A DNA stretch of 64,000 nt from CAWGXG01 sp963826505 (GCA_963826505.1 CAWGXG010000003.1:1-64000); one strand, 5' to 3'. Numbered from the stretch's first letter, positions 46,934-57,747 are shown. The notes: generated by a model from the sequence alone, not told the origin. Translations and numbers: made by a program.

Positions 46934-47164
46934 TATTGGTATGGTCGACCCGGACGGAAGAGTTGGTAATTCCAAATTGCCAGGAAAGCGGCTCACTGAA
47001 CTACTGGTGGCCTGAGTCTCCGTTCTGGTGAGGTAGGTCAAGCGTACGTTTTTTCGCCTAAGCCATGGAACTCGTCAGGCCGTTTCGATTCAACCAGCTA
47101 GTCTCGAGGGCCACTGTATTTGGACTTAGAAGCTTGGTACGACTACCATGCCATGAAATAGTTG

Positions 47165-47300
47165 AGACTTAATCTGACACTTCGAGTACAATGGACGAGC
47201 ACCAACAGGAGTGTCAGCATTACGACAGAAGAAAAGATCATCAAGAACAAACAGGGCTTGCTGCGACTGGCTGAAGAACTAGGAAATGTGAGCCAGGATT
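47165..47300 (+). mobile_element. IS481-like transposase start, truncated remnant
   Basis: TGACACTTCGAGTACAATG (from 47175) followed by an AGTGTCA repeat (47211-47217) looks like an IS left end with its promoter. From 47219 the frame reads I-TTEEKIIKNKQGLLRLAEELGNVSQD-stop, the N-terminus of IS481-family transposases; ATT stands in place of ATG. After ~25 codons it breaks off at the HTH repeat. The 46934-47164 interval holds nothing I can support. Confidence 0.55.
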
Positions 47301-47650
47301 AGCTGTTGGTCCACTTGTTATCGAGTTGTCTCAAGATCTGTCCGACCCGCGTCCAATGCAATCCGACCTCTTCCGCAATCTGACGATAGCTCAGCCCCCG
47401 GGCGCGTAGAGTCATAATCGTTTCGCGCAATTTCGCTTTGTCGGGATGTCGTAAATCGGATCCAGTTGAGGGAGGCAGGGGGATTTTGAAGGGGTGTAGA
47501 TGCCTAGTGGACAGTACGCTATCCCTCAGGTCCACCAATGTTGAGGTGAAATGAACCAGCGTCCACTACGATTCGGTCAATCACTTCACGCAGCAGTTTC
47601 TTTTGCCGCGAGCGTTCCGATTGATGATGTATACCGCACCACCTGCCCGT
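47299..47650 (-). pseudogene. HTH repeat, copy (d), with preceding recombinase-like helix
   Basis: The best-preserved copy. The minus strand first gives SERSRQKKLLREVIDRIVVDAG, a charged helix plus strand like the end of the recombinase zinc-ribbon/coiled-coil region in large serine recombinases. After a frame change it gives LHPFKIPLPP, DLRHPDKAKLRETIMTLRARG and an intact HTH, LSYRQIAEEVGLHWTRVGQIL. This is why I read the family as recombinase C-termini; a homeodomain-like transposase is the main alternative. Both ends are junctions: IS481-like DNA to the left, a WD40 gene fragment to the right (near 47640). Confidence 0.5.
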
Positions 47651-47865
47651 GCTGATCGGTTTCAACCTTCCAGCGAAGATCCAGAGTGCCAGAACTCCAG
47701 CGTGGGCACGATCATACTCCCGCTGGTTGCTACGGCCAGCAGCGATCCGTCTGGCGACCACGCCACGTCACTCACCCAGAACGACTCGTCGTCCTGGGCA
47801 GAGACCGGTGCCACCTGCGCCAGGACCAGCCCAAGCACGATCAGCACACCGCCTAGGCGTTTCAT
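47640..47865 (-). pseudogene. WD40-type exported protein, N-terminal fragment
   Basis: Starts at ATG 47865 with GGAGG upstream. MKRLGGVLIVLGLVLAQVAPVSAQ is a clean Sec signal peptide with cleavage after SAQ. The mature part begins with a WD40-like blade (FWVSDVAWSPDGSLLAVATSG). The gene is cut within the first blade, where recombinase-like sequence begins. Its start overlaps the stop of the upstream WD40 fragment (ATGA), so the two were once neighbouring or paralogous genes in an operon. Confidence 0.65.
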
Positions 47866-48345
47866 TCGAGCCTCCATACCGTCACTGTGCCATCCGTGCT
47901 GGCTGCCGCAAACAGTGATCCGTCGGGGCTGAACGCCATCCCGGTGATATCGCCAATATGGGATGTATCCGCGATCAACGGTTCCAAGATGGATAGGTCG
48001 TACACCGTTACCTCGTTTTCAAGGGCGAGGGCGATCATCGTTTCAGTGAGATTGAACGCGATATGGGGCCTGCCGTATGTCGTATTGTGCCCGATCTCAA
48101 ACAGCCGCAAGTAGCGTCGTGACCGCACATTGATCACTTCCGCATCGTGGTTGGCCAGTACTGCTAACAGGTCACCACGCGGGGAGAATTTCGGATAGCC
48201 GCCGGAATACAGCGGATCGAGCGAAATCTGCGCGCCGGTCGGACCCGCGTTTGCAGACCCCCTGCGATGCGCTCGTGGTGCGTCGAGCCATGCGTTAAGT
48301 CCGGGATAATGATCGGAACGCAGATCACTCGGGAATTGCTTACGG
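47862..48345 (-). pseudogene. WD40-repeat protein, C-terminal fragment
   Basis: An open frame without a good start codon. It contains blades such as YPKFSPRGDLLAVLANHDAEVINV, PHIAFNLTETMIALALENEVTVYDL and GMAFSPDGSLFAAASTDGTVTVWRLE, with the usual SPDG turns, and ends at a TGA at 47862-47864. Upstream of about 48345 a stop is met and the SUKH-family gene begins to overlap, so the N-terminal blades were lost. A beta-propeller protein of unknown binding partner. Confidence 0.6.
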
Positions 48346-48960
48346 ATCTATTCCAAAGGCTCCATGAGTTTGCAGGACCCGTCTCAGCCACTCAGTAAAC
48401 GATGAGCTATACAATTTACGATAGTGTGAACCACGATTTTCTGGGGTATAGGGTAAATAACCACTATCTTGGTAAAGTTGAAACATTTCGTTTGGGAAAC
48501 CTGGATGCGTTGACAGTGCTGAAAAACTGCCATCAGTAACATCTGCAACTGGAATATAAAACAGGCGATCAACTGTAAAACCGGCCAAGGATTTTATACT
48601 TTCCAAAAACATGGTATGTAAACCCAAAATAGCCTCAGTCGAAAGAATAGTGCATTCGCAGACATTTTCTCGATTTGATCGAGGGTGTATGAACAAATCC
48701 GCCCCATTGCTCTGCAACAAAAAGGACTTGTAATCATCTGGAAGAGTGGCAACATATAGTTCTTCGACAACCCCAATCTCTTGCTGCGTTGCAGCTTTAT
48801 TGATCTTGCTTTCGGCATTGATCAGCCAATCGTCTCCAGCGTCTTCTATGACTGTCGAATTGCCATATATGTTCTGAACCGCTTCAATATTCTCAAAGTG
48901 CCTTTTAGATACAGCAAACCAATGTATTTCCCCTGCTTATTGAAGAAGATCGAATATCAT
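48340..48960 (-). pseudogene. SMI1/KNR4 (SUKH) family protein, in-frame stop at codon 8
   Basis: From ATG 48960 (GGAG upstream) the frame reads seven codons, then TAA at 48937-48939, then continues in the same frame for nearly 200 codons. It contains ATQQEIGVVEELYVATLPDDYKSFLLQSNGAD, the SUKH hallmark, and ILGLHTMFLES and FIHPRSNR further on. SUKH proteins commonly act as immunity proteins against polymorphic or contact-dependent toxins. No toxin is adjacent, so it would be an orphan. Codon use is AT-rich compared with the flanks, a sign of transfer. The stop may be real or a sequence error; no good internal start is seen. Confidence 0.6.
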
Positions 48961-49099
48961 GTTTTCACTCTCCATGTCAGGCGATCCTCATTCGTAATTT
49001 ATCACAGTGGGGCAAGTGACGGCTATATTGTCTCCTTGTGTTCCTGATGCCGCATCTGTTCGTGGCGGTATGCGAACTCTTGTAACACGGCCCGCCGCG

Positions 49100-49397
49100 C
49101 GGGTCTCTCGGCGCGTCCTATCTTACACCGGAACCGCGATCACGAACTGCGTCCCATCTTACACCGGAGTCCGCGCCATCCCGACGTCATCGTCGCGCAC
49201 GTCTATCACCAGACGATTTCGCACCGGACGCTGATGTCCAGCGTGAGGGCGCTATCGGAAGCTGCTCCGCGCCCGTGCACGGCGGCATTGCGCACCACCT
49301 CGCGCACCGCGTTAGTGACCGCGTAGTGCCCGCAACACGTCGAGCCTCGGGGTAAGTCTAGAATAGTATCTGGGGGGGCAAGGAAATAGGGCCTCAA
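49100..49397 (-). pseudogene. Histidine-kinase ATPase-domain remnant
   Basis: The minus strand encodes VTNAVREVVRNAAVHGRGAAS and LTLDISVRCE, nearly the same as VYNAVREAVRNAALHGRGATS and LKLDISVRCE in the kinase at 3701-5896. The similarity resumes after a deletion of ~90 bp that removes the G1-G2 region. A short direct repeat, TCTTACACCGGA, occurs at the deletion point. It is a duplicated, dead fragment of a kinase related to the one at 4 kb. Confidence 0.65.
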
Positions 49398-49401
49398 TTG
49401 A

Positions 49402-52400
49402 TCAGGCCAGCAGCGCCGTCACCAGCGCCATCGTTTCCTCTGAGGGGGCGATGCCGAGATCATCACGCAGCAGCGCTTGCAAATGTTGGAAGTGGTCGAT
49501 CACCTGTTTCTTTTCGCCCAACTCGGCGTAAGCTGTCAGGATGATGCGGTGCGCGTCTTCGCGGTAGGGATCGGTTTCGTGGGCACGGCGGCAGGCTTCG
49601 AGCGCCGCCCGATAATCGCGACGTGCCAGCGCACATTGTCCCAATGCGACCAGCGCTTCGATGTAGGTTTCCAGGCTGCTTTCGCGGTAAGCGGCGACCC
49701 AGTCATCATCCCATGACGACAGAAAATCGCCCTGGTACAGATCCACCACGCGCCGCCACAGGTCCTCGGTGCGGGCATCACGCATCGGGAGCAGCCGCGC
49801 CTGGCGCGTCAGTGTATGCAGTTCGTGCGCGTCACACCAGATGTCCAGATCGGGATTTAGAAAATAGAGGCCATCCTGGTACACAATGACGTTGTCGCCC
49901 AACGCCTGCCGCGAGCGGTACAGTGTTGTATGGAAATTGGAGCGCACGTGCTGCGTAGAGCTGTCCGGCCAAAACGCCAGCCCGATCTGTTCGCGCGTCT
50001 CCGCCCCATGAAACAGCAGGTAGAAGAACAGGGCGCGCGCCGCGTTGGAGCGCCATTCCGACACGGCGACCGTTTCGCCGTCGCGTTCCAGTTTTTCGCG
50101 GCCCAGCGTAAACACGCGCAGGCTGTACGTGGTGTTGGGCTCGACCTGACGCTGGCTCCCGGTGCGCCGGACGTTCATCTGCACGGCGCGCAAATGCTTC
50201 AGCGCGCCAATCGTTTCGCCATATTGGCCCGCACGCTCAACAATGAACGTTTCGAGCACGGGGGTGTGCCCGATCTCCGCCGTGATGGCGTGGACGGTCC
50301 CGGCTTCTTTGGCGCCCTGGACCGCCCGCTGCAATTGGCGATCGGCCGTGTGCGGATCGCCACAGCCCAGCGCTGCCTCGGCGGCCAGAACCTGCACCCA
50401 GGCCAGCTCAGGGAGCGCGTTTTGATCCTGGAGGGCGGCGATTACCTGTTGCAGCGGTTCCAGCGCGGACTCGGCCTGTCCGAACTGTACTCGTGCGGCC
50501 CAGATCGAGGCGCGGGCGGTAGCCTGTTCCAGCCCTAGTCCGTGCCGTTCGGCCAGTTCGAGCGCTTTTTGCGCCAGAGATTCCGCATCGTGCAGCTTGC
50601 CCCACCAGCGATGCAGTGTCGAGAAACTGACCAGCACCGCGCAACGCAGCCAGGGTTCGCTGCCGCCAATCAGCGCCAGCGCGCGGTTGTGCAGTTTGAG
50701 GGCTTCTTCGAACGCGCCCTGATCGCGACGCAGCTCACCCAGGCTCCACAGCAGGGCGCTTTCGGTGCGCCGGTCGGGGATGCGGGCGAGAATGCTCAAG
50801 CCTTCCTGGAAGGTTGCCAGCGCGCGCTCGTAATTGCCCGCACGGTGATAGTAGAACCCCAGGTTGTTCAGTGCGGACGCCAGCGCGCTCGAACTGCCCA
50901 ATGACCGTCGCAGCGCGACGACCTCCTGCAAACAGGCGCTCGCGTCGCTCAGCCGTCCCACGCGCGAATAAGCCACGCTCAAATCCTGCAAAGCATTGGC
51001 CAGCGCATAAGCGTCGCCGTCCAGCCGCGAGAGGGACAGCGCCTGCTCTAAATACTGCATGCCGGTTGTGACTTCGCCCATGCGCAGATAGGCCACGCCC
51101 TGGATTTTGAGCGCACGCGCGCGCAGATCCGATTGGTCCGGCAGCATCGCCGCACACTGGGCCGCCTCGATGATCGCATCGCGGAACGCGCCGCGTTGGA
51201 GCTTGATGAACGCGCGTTGCAGGCGGACATGCCCTTGCCCGGCCCCGTTGTTGGTTTCCACGAAGCCGCGCAGCGCCTCGTCTAGTGCCAGTTCAGCCTC
51301 ATCATAGTTATAGCGGTCGGTGTGCACGCGCGAGCAGTTATAGAGCAAGTTGGGCGCGAAAAGTCCCACTTGCCCCAGCTTGATACGCCATTCGAGCAGC
51401 GTTTCGACTTTGCCCTGGGCAAAATACGTGTTGGCGACGTTGTCCGAAATGCGGGCGGCGCGCTCGACCAGACCGGCCTCAAGATAGTGCTCAAGGCTCC
51501 AATCGATCTGGTTATTTTCCTCGAACCAGCGGGCGGCGCGGGCATGCAGACTCAAAAACAGGCGTGGGTTGGTGTCGTGAAGCTGCTGCTGCAAGAAATT
51601 GCGGAACAGCCGGTGATAGACCAACCCGCCCGCGAACTCGGGACAAAAACAGGTTGCGCCGTTGGGCCTCGGACAGCCACTGCGAGCTGCCGGTCATGCC
51701 CAGGACGCTGGCACACAGCTCGGGCGTCATGCGCAGCAGCGTGGACGAATAGAGCAAAAAGTCGCGCAAGCCGGGCGGCTGCGCTTCGAGCATGGAACGT
51801 GCCAGCGCGTCAAACAGCGCCTCTGGCCCTTTGCCCCCGCTCAGAATTAGCGATTCCAGGTCGGAGGGCAGCGGGTGCAGCGCCAGGACGGTCCCGGCGG
51901 GCCAACCTTCCAGCCGCGCCGCCAGTTCTTCCGCTTCCTGCATGGTCAGCGGTTGGCCGGGTGTGGACTGCGAGAGATCGTGGATTTCCTCGGCGGTGAA
52001 GCGCAGGTCTTCTTGCCCCAGGGCGAGCACTTCGCCGCGCGCGATCATTTCGGTCAGGGGCAGGCTGGGCAGCGCGCGCCCGATCAGAATCAGGTGACAG
52101 TTGGCGGGCATGCGCTCGACGAGCACTTGCAACCACAGCTCGGCGGCAGGTGACCCGGCGATGAGGTGGATGTCATCCAGGATGTAGAGAATACGGCGGA
52201 CGGTGTTTTCGCGGAGATGGTCGGCCAGCAGCGTCGCCAGCTCGCTGGGATAGAACCCCGGCGTGCTGGCCAGTTCCTGGATGCCCGGCACGACCGGTTC
52301 CAAGACGCGCAGCGCCGAATCGTACAGGTTGGGCAGGTCGCGCTCGCGCTCTTCGAGCGCGTGCCAGACGACTGCGTCGTCCCCTTGCGCGGCAAACTGC

Positions 52401-52555
52401 GCGGCGACGGTGGTTTTACCGTAGCCGGGCGGCGCACAGATCAGCGTCAGCTTGTGATGGAGCACAAGCTGCAAGCGGGCAATCAGGCGCGGTCGAGCGA
52501 TGGCCCCCGTGACGCGGGGAATTTGCGCGGCACGCGGCAACGCGTTGATCGACAT
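49402..52555 (-). pseudogene. BTAD/MalT-like AAA-TPR transcriptional regulator, one frameshift
   Basis: A large regulator of about 1,050 residues if joined. The N-terminal NTPase has Walker A APPGYGKTT (residues 41-49) and Walker B ILYILDDIH near 130, as in MalT/LuxR-type STAND proteins. About ten TPR-like repeats follow (SLAQKALELAERHGLGLEQA and others). The C-terminus has an OmpR-like winged helix (LRVFTLGREKLERDGETV, SEWRSNAARALFFYLLF) and a BTAD helical domain (DAHELHTLTRQARLLPMRD ... YRAALEACRRAHETDPYREDAH). One indel lies near 51620 at a T-run, close to LFRNFLQQQ. ATG 52555 is preferred over the longer frame. It would sense a ligand through its TPRs and activate nearby or distant genes. 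Confidence 0.82.
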
Positions 52556-53166
52556 ATCCCCATTCCATCCAGCCAGCGATGCACCGGGCTTAATCGGATA
52601 CCCAGCCCCACGCCAGGGCACCCGCTTCAGATGCCACCCCTCATCTACTGCCGACCAGGCAACTCTCACTTCTCAGCCATCTGCGGCTTGACGCAGAATC
52701 ACTCTGTGACACTGCGTCCGAGAAGATTCTGTTATGAAGTCGGAGCTTTGTCAAACGGTATCCCTTTTTTCGCCGCCAGTAAGTATGGCAGAAATGTAAC
52801 TATAGCGCCAAATTGACTCACAGGCTACATCGCACCGGCGAGGGTACGGGGCAAAACCTGTCAGGGCGTCTTGAAAAAGTGGTCTTCTTTGCCCGGTGGC
52901 GAAGGCGCTATGCACGTTTGTTTTCAGCTTCTTTTCCGTATGCGGGGCAGGACCACCCCCAGAATTAAGTTGCCGCGCCCAGCGGCTGATGATCCGCCCG
53001 CGAAGGGTTTTTCTGCCACATGTTATCCATTGTGCGGATCCGATTGTATGGTAAGATTAATATCGACGCTAGGATTTAGGACGGTTGCCGAGCAGGCCGC
53101 AAATGCTGGAAATTTCCCAGCATTTTGGTACTAATACGGGCAGTTGTTGTGCGTGGAAGATTGGCA
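52556..53166. other. Intergenic region between divergent regulators
   Basis: No gene is supported in this 611-bp divergent gap. It must hold the promoters of both the BTAD regulator and the sensor kinase. The best candidate for the kinase is TTGTGC (53030-53035) and TAAGAT (53052-53057) at 16-bp spacing, leaving a ~100-bp leader. Nothing repeated or strongly palindromic stands out. Confidence 0.3.
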
Positions 53167-55989
53167 ATGGATAAACCGTTGCGTGTATTGATTCTTGAAG
53201 ATAGCCTAGACGACGCCGAACTCATGCTTCGGGAGCTCCGCCAGGCCGGGATTGAGCTTGAGTGGCTGCGTGTGGAGTCCGAAAACGAGTTCGGCGCGCA
53301 TCTGGATGACGGTTGGGACCTGATTCTGTCAGACTATACGCTGCCGGGCTGGGACGCGCCCGCCGCGCTGCACCTGCTTCAGCAGCGCGCCCTGGATATC
53401 CCCTTCATCGTGCTTAGCGGCGTGATGGACGAGAGCATCGCCGTGCACTGCATCAAACAGGGCGCGGCAGACTACCTCCTAAAAGACCGCATGGCGCGTC
53501 TGAGCGTGGCCGTTCAGCGCGCGCTTGAGGAGCGCGAGGTGCGCCGCGACAAACAGCGTGCCGAAGCGGCTCTGCGACACCTGGAAATCTACCAAAACAA
53601 CATCGTTCAGGCGCTGACCGAAGGCATCATCGTGCAGGATGCGTCCGGTTACGTCACGTTTGCGAATCCGGCGGCGGCCGCGATTCTCGGCTATACGCCC
53701 GACGATCTGATCGGCGTCCACTGGACAGTATTTGTCGCACCCGATCACCATACGATAGTGCGGGCCGCCGACGAGCGCCGCGCGCGCGGCATCGCGGACC
53801 GCTACGAACTTGAGATCATCCGCCCGAACGGCCAGCGCCTGCCGATTGCGATCAGCGGTCTGCCCCAATTTGAGGAGGAACGCTTCATCGGGACGCTGGC
53901 GGTATTCTCCGACATTGCCGAGCGCAGACGCGCCGAGCGCAATCTGCGCGAAAGCGAAGAACGCTTCCGCCTCGCGTTTGAAAACTCGAAGACGGGCATG
54001 GCCCTGGTGGATCTGGAGGGGCGATTCACACGGGTCAACCGCCAGTTGTGCGAGATGTTCGGGTATCCCGAAGCAGAAATGATCGAAAAGCATTTCAACG
54101 AATTCTCGCATGCTGACGATCGCGACATTGGCCTGACATTCTTGCGGTCTGCCGTCTCAGGGGAACTCGGCGGTGGGGATTTCGAAAAACGCTATATTCG
54201 CAAAGATGGACAGATCGTCTTAGGGCATGTGTCCGTCTCGTTGGTGCGCGGGGACCGGGGCGAGCCGCTCTATTTTGTCAGCCAGATACGGGACATTACC
54301 CAAGAGCGGCGTACGGAAGATGCCGAACGCGCGCAGCGCGTCCTGGCCGAGGCCCTACGCGATACGGCTGCCGCGATCAACAGCACGCTGGATGTGGACG
54401 AAGTATTGGAGCGCGTCCTGGCGAATGTCGGGCGCGTTGTCGAGTATGAAGCGGCCAGCGTCGTTTTGATCGAGGCAGGAGTCGGCCATCTGGTGCGGGA
54501 AATTGGCCGCGACCAGTATATGCGCAATAGTGCCAGCGCTCCCTTAGAGGTTTCCCTGGATCATTTCCCGATCTGGCGGCAAATGTACGAAACAGGCCAG
54601 CCTTACATCAGCAGCGACGTCACGCAGGACCCCAACTGGATCTTTTCTTACGACCGGCGCTGGGTGCGTTCCTACCTGGGAGCACCGATCCTGCTGAAGG
54701 AGGGCGAAGTTATCGGGTTCATCCGCCTCAAGAGCAGCATCCCCGGGTTCTACACAGCGCAGCATGCCGAATGGCTCCTGGCGTTCACCAATCAGGCAGC
54801 GGTCGCCATCCGGAACGCGCGGCTCTTTCGCGAGATTCAAAACCACAACGACTATCTTGAGCGCGCGGTCGCTGAGCGTACCGAGCAGCTCAGCCAGGCC
54901 AAAGAACGTGTCGAAGTCATTCTCAACAGCAGCAGCGACATCATCCTGCTGTTAAAACAGGACGGGGCGATCGAACAGGCCAACCGGGTATTCTACGCAA
55001 CCTTTGGGCTGGAGCCGGACACCTATGTCGGCCAGCCGGTGACCGTGCTCACCGGGTCGGATGATGCTTGGGCGCTGTTGGAGGCGTTGCATACAGCAGT
55101 GAACACCAACCATTCCCAACGCCTTGAGATCACTGTGAGCTTCCGGGACAGCCCGCCGTTCGAAGCGGACGTGGCGCTGTCACCGGTGGTGCAGGGCAGC
55201 GCGCAGTTCTCGGGTGTGGTGTGCAGTCTGCGCGATATTTCCGTACGCAAGCGTGCCGAGAAAGCTCTCAAAGCATTGCTGGAGCGCGAGATCGAGCTGA
55301 ACGCGCTCAAGTCGCGTTTCATCGCCACGGCCTCTCACGAATTCCGCACGCCGATGGCCGTGATCCGCATGGCGATCGATCTGCTCGAACGGTATAACAC
55401 ACGGCTGAGCGACGAACAGAAGCACCTGGAGTTCGACCGGATTCGAGCGAGCATCATACACATGGTCAGCTTGCTGGAAGACGTGATGGCGGTTGATAAC
55501 GCCCAAACCAGCGGGGTGACCTTCACCCCAGAGCCGATGGAACTTGAGCCGTTTTGCCGGGATCTGGTGGCGGAATACCAATCGACGATGGGCATCGAGC
55601 ACCGCTTTGCCATGGCGTATGCCGGTACCTGTGACGGGGTCTGGTTGGATCCCAAGCTGCTGCGACAGATTCTCGGCAACCTGTTTTCTAACGCGATTAA
55701 ATATTCCCCGGTGGGGACTTACATTCAGTTTGACGTCACCTGCCAGCCCAAAGCCGTGACGTTTGTGGTCCGCGATCACGGGATCGGCATTCCACAGGGC
55801 GATTTCCCGCGCTTGTTCGAGCCATTCCATCGCGCGGAGAACGTTGGCGCGATCTCCGGAACAGGACTCGGCCTGGCGATTATCAAGCAGTCGGTCGAAG
55901 CGCACGGCGGCTCGATTACGTTTGACAGCGTGGAAGGCGAGGGTACGCGCTTCACGGTGACGCTGCTCAATGCGCTGCCGGAAGAGTGA
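53167..55989 (+). CDS. REC-PAS-PAS-GAF-PAS histidine kinase
   Basis: A 940-residue cytoplasmic sensor kinase with an N-terminal receiver. REC is residues ~5-125 (VLILEDSLDDAELML; phospho-acceptor Asp56 in LILSDYTLPGW). PAS 1 is ~150-260 (ALTEGIIVQDASGYVTFANPAA), PAS 2 ~275-400 (GMALVDLEGRFTRVNRQL), GAF ~415-575 (INSTLDVDEVLERVLANVG), and PAS 3 ~595-705. HisKA has phospho-acceptor His724 (ASHEFRTPM). HATPase has NLFSNAIKYSP, DHGIGIP, LFEPFHR and GTGLGLAI. There are no membrane helices, so it senses an internal signal such as redox or a small ligand. The REC-first layout suggests input from another kinase. ATG 53167 has GGAAG upstream. Intact, unlike the kinase at 4 kb. Confidence 0.92.
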   Translation: MDKPLRVLILEDSLDDAELMLRELRQAGIELEWLRVESENEFGAHLDDGWDLILSDYTLPGWDAPAALHLLQQRALDIPFIVLSGVMDESIAVHCIKQGAADYLLKDRMARLSVAVQRALEEREVRRDKQRAEAALRHLEIYQNNIVQALTEGIIVQDASGYVTFANPAAAAILGYTPDDLIGVHWTVFVAPDHHTIVRAADERRARGIADRYELEIIRPNGQRLPIAISGLPQFEEERFIGTLAVFSDIAERRRAERNLRESEERFRLAFENSKTGMALVDLEGRFTRVNRQLCEMFGYPEAEMIEKHFNEFSHADDRDIGLTFLRSAVSGELGGGDFEKRYIRKDGQIVLGHVSVSLVRGDRGEPLYFVSQIRDITQERRTEDAERAQRVLAEALRDTAAAINSTLDVDEVLERVLANVGRVVEYEAASVVLIEAGVGHLVREIGRDQYMRNSASAPLEVSLDHFPIWRQMYETGQPYISSDVTQDPNWIFSYDRRWVRSYLGAPILLKEGEVIGFIRLKSSIPGFYTAQHAEWLLAFTNQAAVAIRNARLFREIQNHNDYLERAVAERTEQLSQAKERVEVILNSSSDIILLLKQDGAIEQANRVFYATFGLEPDTYVGQPVTVLTGSDDAWALLEALHTAVNTNHSQRLEITVSFRDSPPFEADVALSPVVQGSAQFSGVVCSLRDISVRKRAEKALKALLEREIELNALKSRFIATASHEFRTPMAVIRMAIDLLERYNTRLSDEQKHLEFDRIRASIIHMVSLLEDVMAVDNAQTSGVTFTPEPMELEPFCRDLVAEYQSTMGIEHRFAMAYAGTCDGVWLDPKLLRQILGNLFSNAIKYSPVGTYIQFDVTCQPKAVTFVVRDHGIGIPQGDFPRLFEPFHRAENVGAISGTGLGLAIIKQSVEAHGGSITFDSVEGEGTRFTVTLLNALPEE

Positions 55990-56006
55990 CGCCAGCATCC
56001 CCCCGG

Positions 56007-57624
56007 TCATACCAGCGACCATACTAGCGCCAACACCCCGATTCCCAGACCGATCGCCAGCCCATACGGCAGCGTCACGCGCAGCACGTCGCCGTCGCGT
56101 CCCTTCAGCCCGACCGTACTGCAGCCCACCATGATCTTGGCCGGGGCGATCATGCTGCCCAACGCGCCGCCGGTCGTTTGGGCGGCTAACAGCAGGCTGG
56201 GCAGCAGGCTCAAGAGCAGGGCGACGCGTTCTTGCAGCGGAGCAAACAACACGTTCGAGTTGTTGTTGCTGCCGGTCGCGAACGCGCCCAATATCCCTAC
56301 CAGCGGCGATACCACCGGGAAGGCCGATCCCATCAGTCCGCTGAGCGATTCGGCCAGCGATTAAGTCATGCCGGTGTGGTCCATCAGTGTGGACAGGCCC
56401 ACCATCGCGATCACGCCGACGCTGGCCGGGAAGGCCGATCGCCACGTCGCGATCACTGCCGGACGCCAGCTCCCTGGCGCGCTAACTCCGCGCGCGCGGA
56501 ACACGACATAGCTCAGTACGGCGATCAGCAAGATGGCCGCGCCCGGATGCACCAGTGGGCGGAAGACCTGCCCCGCGCCCGCCGGGGTCACGACGCCGTC
56601 CAACGTGCGGACTTCCGGAAACGTGGTTTTCCACACAACCTTACGCAAAGCGTCCGTGAGCGGGCCGACCAGCGCGATCAGCGCCATGAGCACGGTCAGC
56701 GCGCCGTAGCTTCCCGCTGCGCTCCACAGCGCGGGATTCGCGACGCGGGCCGCGTGCAGCGGCGGTTGTCCCGTGCGCCGCAGGCTGATCTGGCTCAACG
56801 CCACGCCCGCCAGCATCCCCGCCAGCCCGGCCAGCAGAGCCGCCAACGGCACCAGCCCGCCCACCGCTAAACCGTATTGCACCACGCCGATCACCAGCGC
56901 CAGCGCGACCACGGCCCGCCAGCGGTGACCCTGGCCGAGGATATGCGCGGCGGCTAGCCCACAGCCCAACCCCGCCAGCGCGAGCAGAAATCGCGGCAGC
57001 AGCAGCCAGCTCTGTTTCGTCGACCTGGACCAGCCCGGTCAGCGTTTGGAAGATGACGCCCATGTCACCGAACGTGACCGACCAGGCATGGCCTACCGCC
57101 ACCGCGGCGACCGCCGTCACCGGCGCGACGTCCAGCCCAACAAGGATCGGCGCGACGATCGCGATCGGCAGTCCGAACCCGGCCAGCCCTTCGAGCATCC
57201 CGCTAAACGACCAGGCGAGGACGATCAGCAGCAGCCCCCGGTCGGGGATCAGCGCGGCAACTGCCTGTTCGATCGCGCGGATGCCGCCTGTCTGGTTGAC
57301 GACGTTGTACAGCAGCAGGGCAGGCCACAGCACGGCCAGCACGAACAGCGCGATCAGCAGCGCCTTGCCCTGCGATACCCATACCACGTCGAAGGTCAGC
57401 CCAAACAGCAGCCCGGCGACGATCAATCCCACCAACCAGCCTGCCGGACCGGCACGCTGCCCGCCCCAATGAAACCCGGCCATCAGCACGATCACCACGG
57501 CCACTGGCAGCGCCGCCAACAGCTCGCGCAGAGTGGAGCGCGTGCCCGAGGGCGTGCGACTGGCGAGCAGCACGACCAGGATCAGCAGGATCAATGCGCC
57601 AAACCAACGAATCCGTGTGTTCAT
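56007..57624 (-). pseudogene. LctP-type L-lactate permease, one frameshift and one in-frame stop
   Basis: A membrane transporter of ~535 residues with 12 or more helices. It shows WSFSGMLEGLAGFGLPIAIVAP, VTAVAAVAVGHAWSVTFGDMG and FATGSNNNSNVLFAPLQ, signature pieces of the lactate permease family, which takes up lactate or glycolate with protons. One frame change lies near 57000. A TAA at 56361-56363 (HTGMT-stop-SLAESLSG) is in frame with the following piece; CAA (Gln) to TAA would explain it. ATG 57624 with AAGG upstream was chosen. The gene converges on the sensor kinase, 17 bp from its stop, and is divergent from pyrF. Confidence 0.75.
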
Positions 57625-57741
57625 GAGGTTGCCTTCAGTGATGCGCGGCCGGGGGCCCGGCCAGAACCACGAGCCGCTGATTGTACCCAACTTCGCGCGG
57701 GGACCGGTTATTGCTCGCAGGCTTTTGTTACGAAATTCAGG

Positions 57742-57747
57742 TATACT
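57742..57747 (+). promoter_or_regulatory. Candidate -10 box TATACT before pyrF
   Basis: TATACT lies 44 bp upstream of the pyrF ATG, in the 166-bp divergent gap with the permease gene. A matching -35 hexamer at 16-18 bp is not clear, so this is tentative. Confidence 0.35.

Noticed and set aside
55180..56445. A 421-codon minus-strand frame over the 3' end of the sensor kinase and part of the permease
   Set aside because: It covers the conserved HisKA/HATPase coding region in antisense and has no domain signature of its own.
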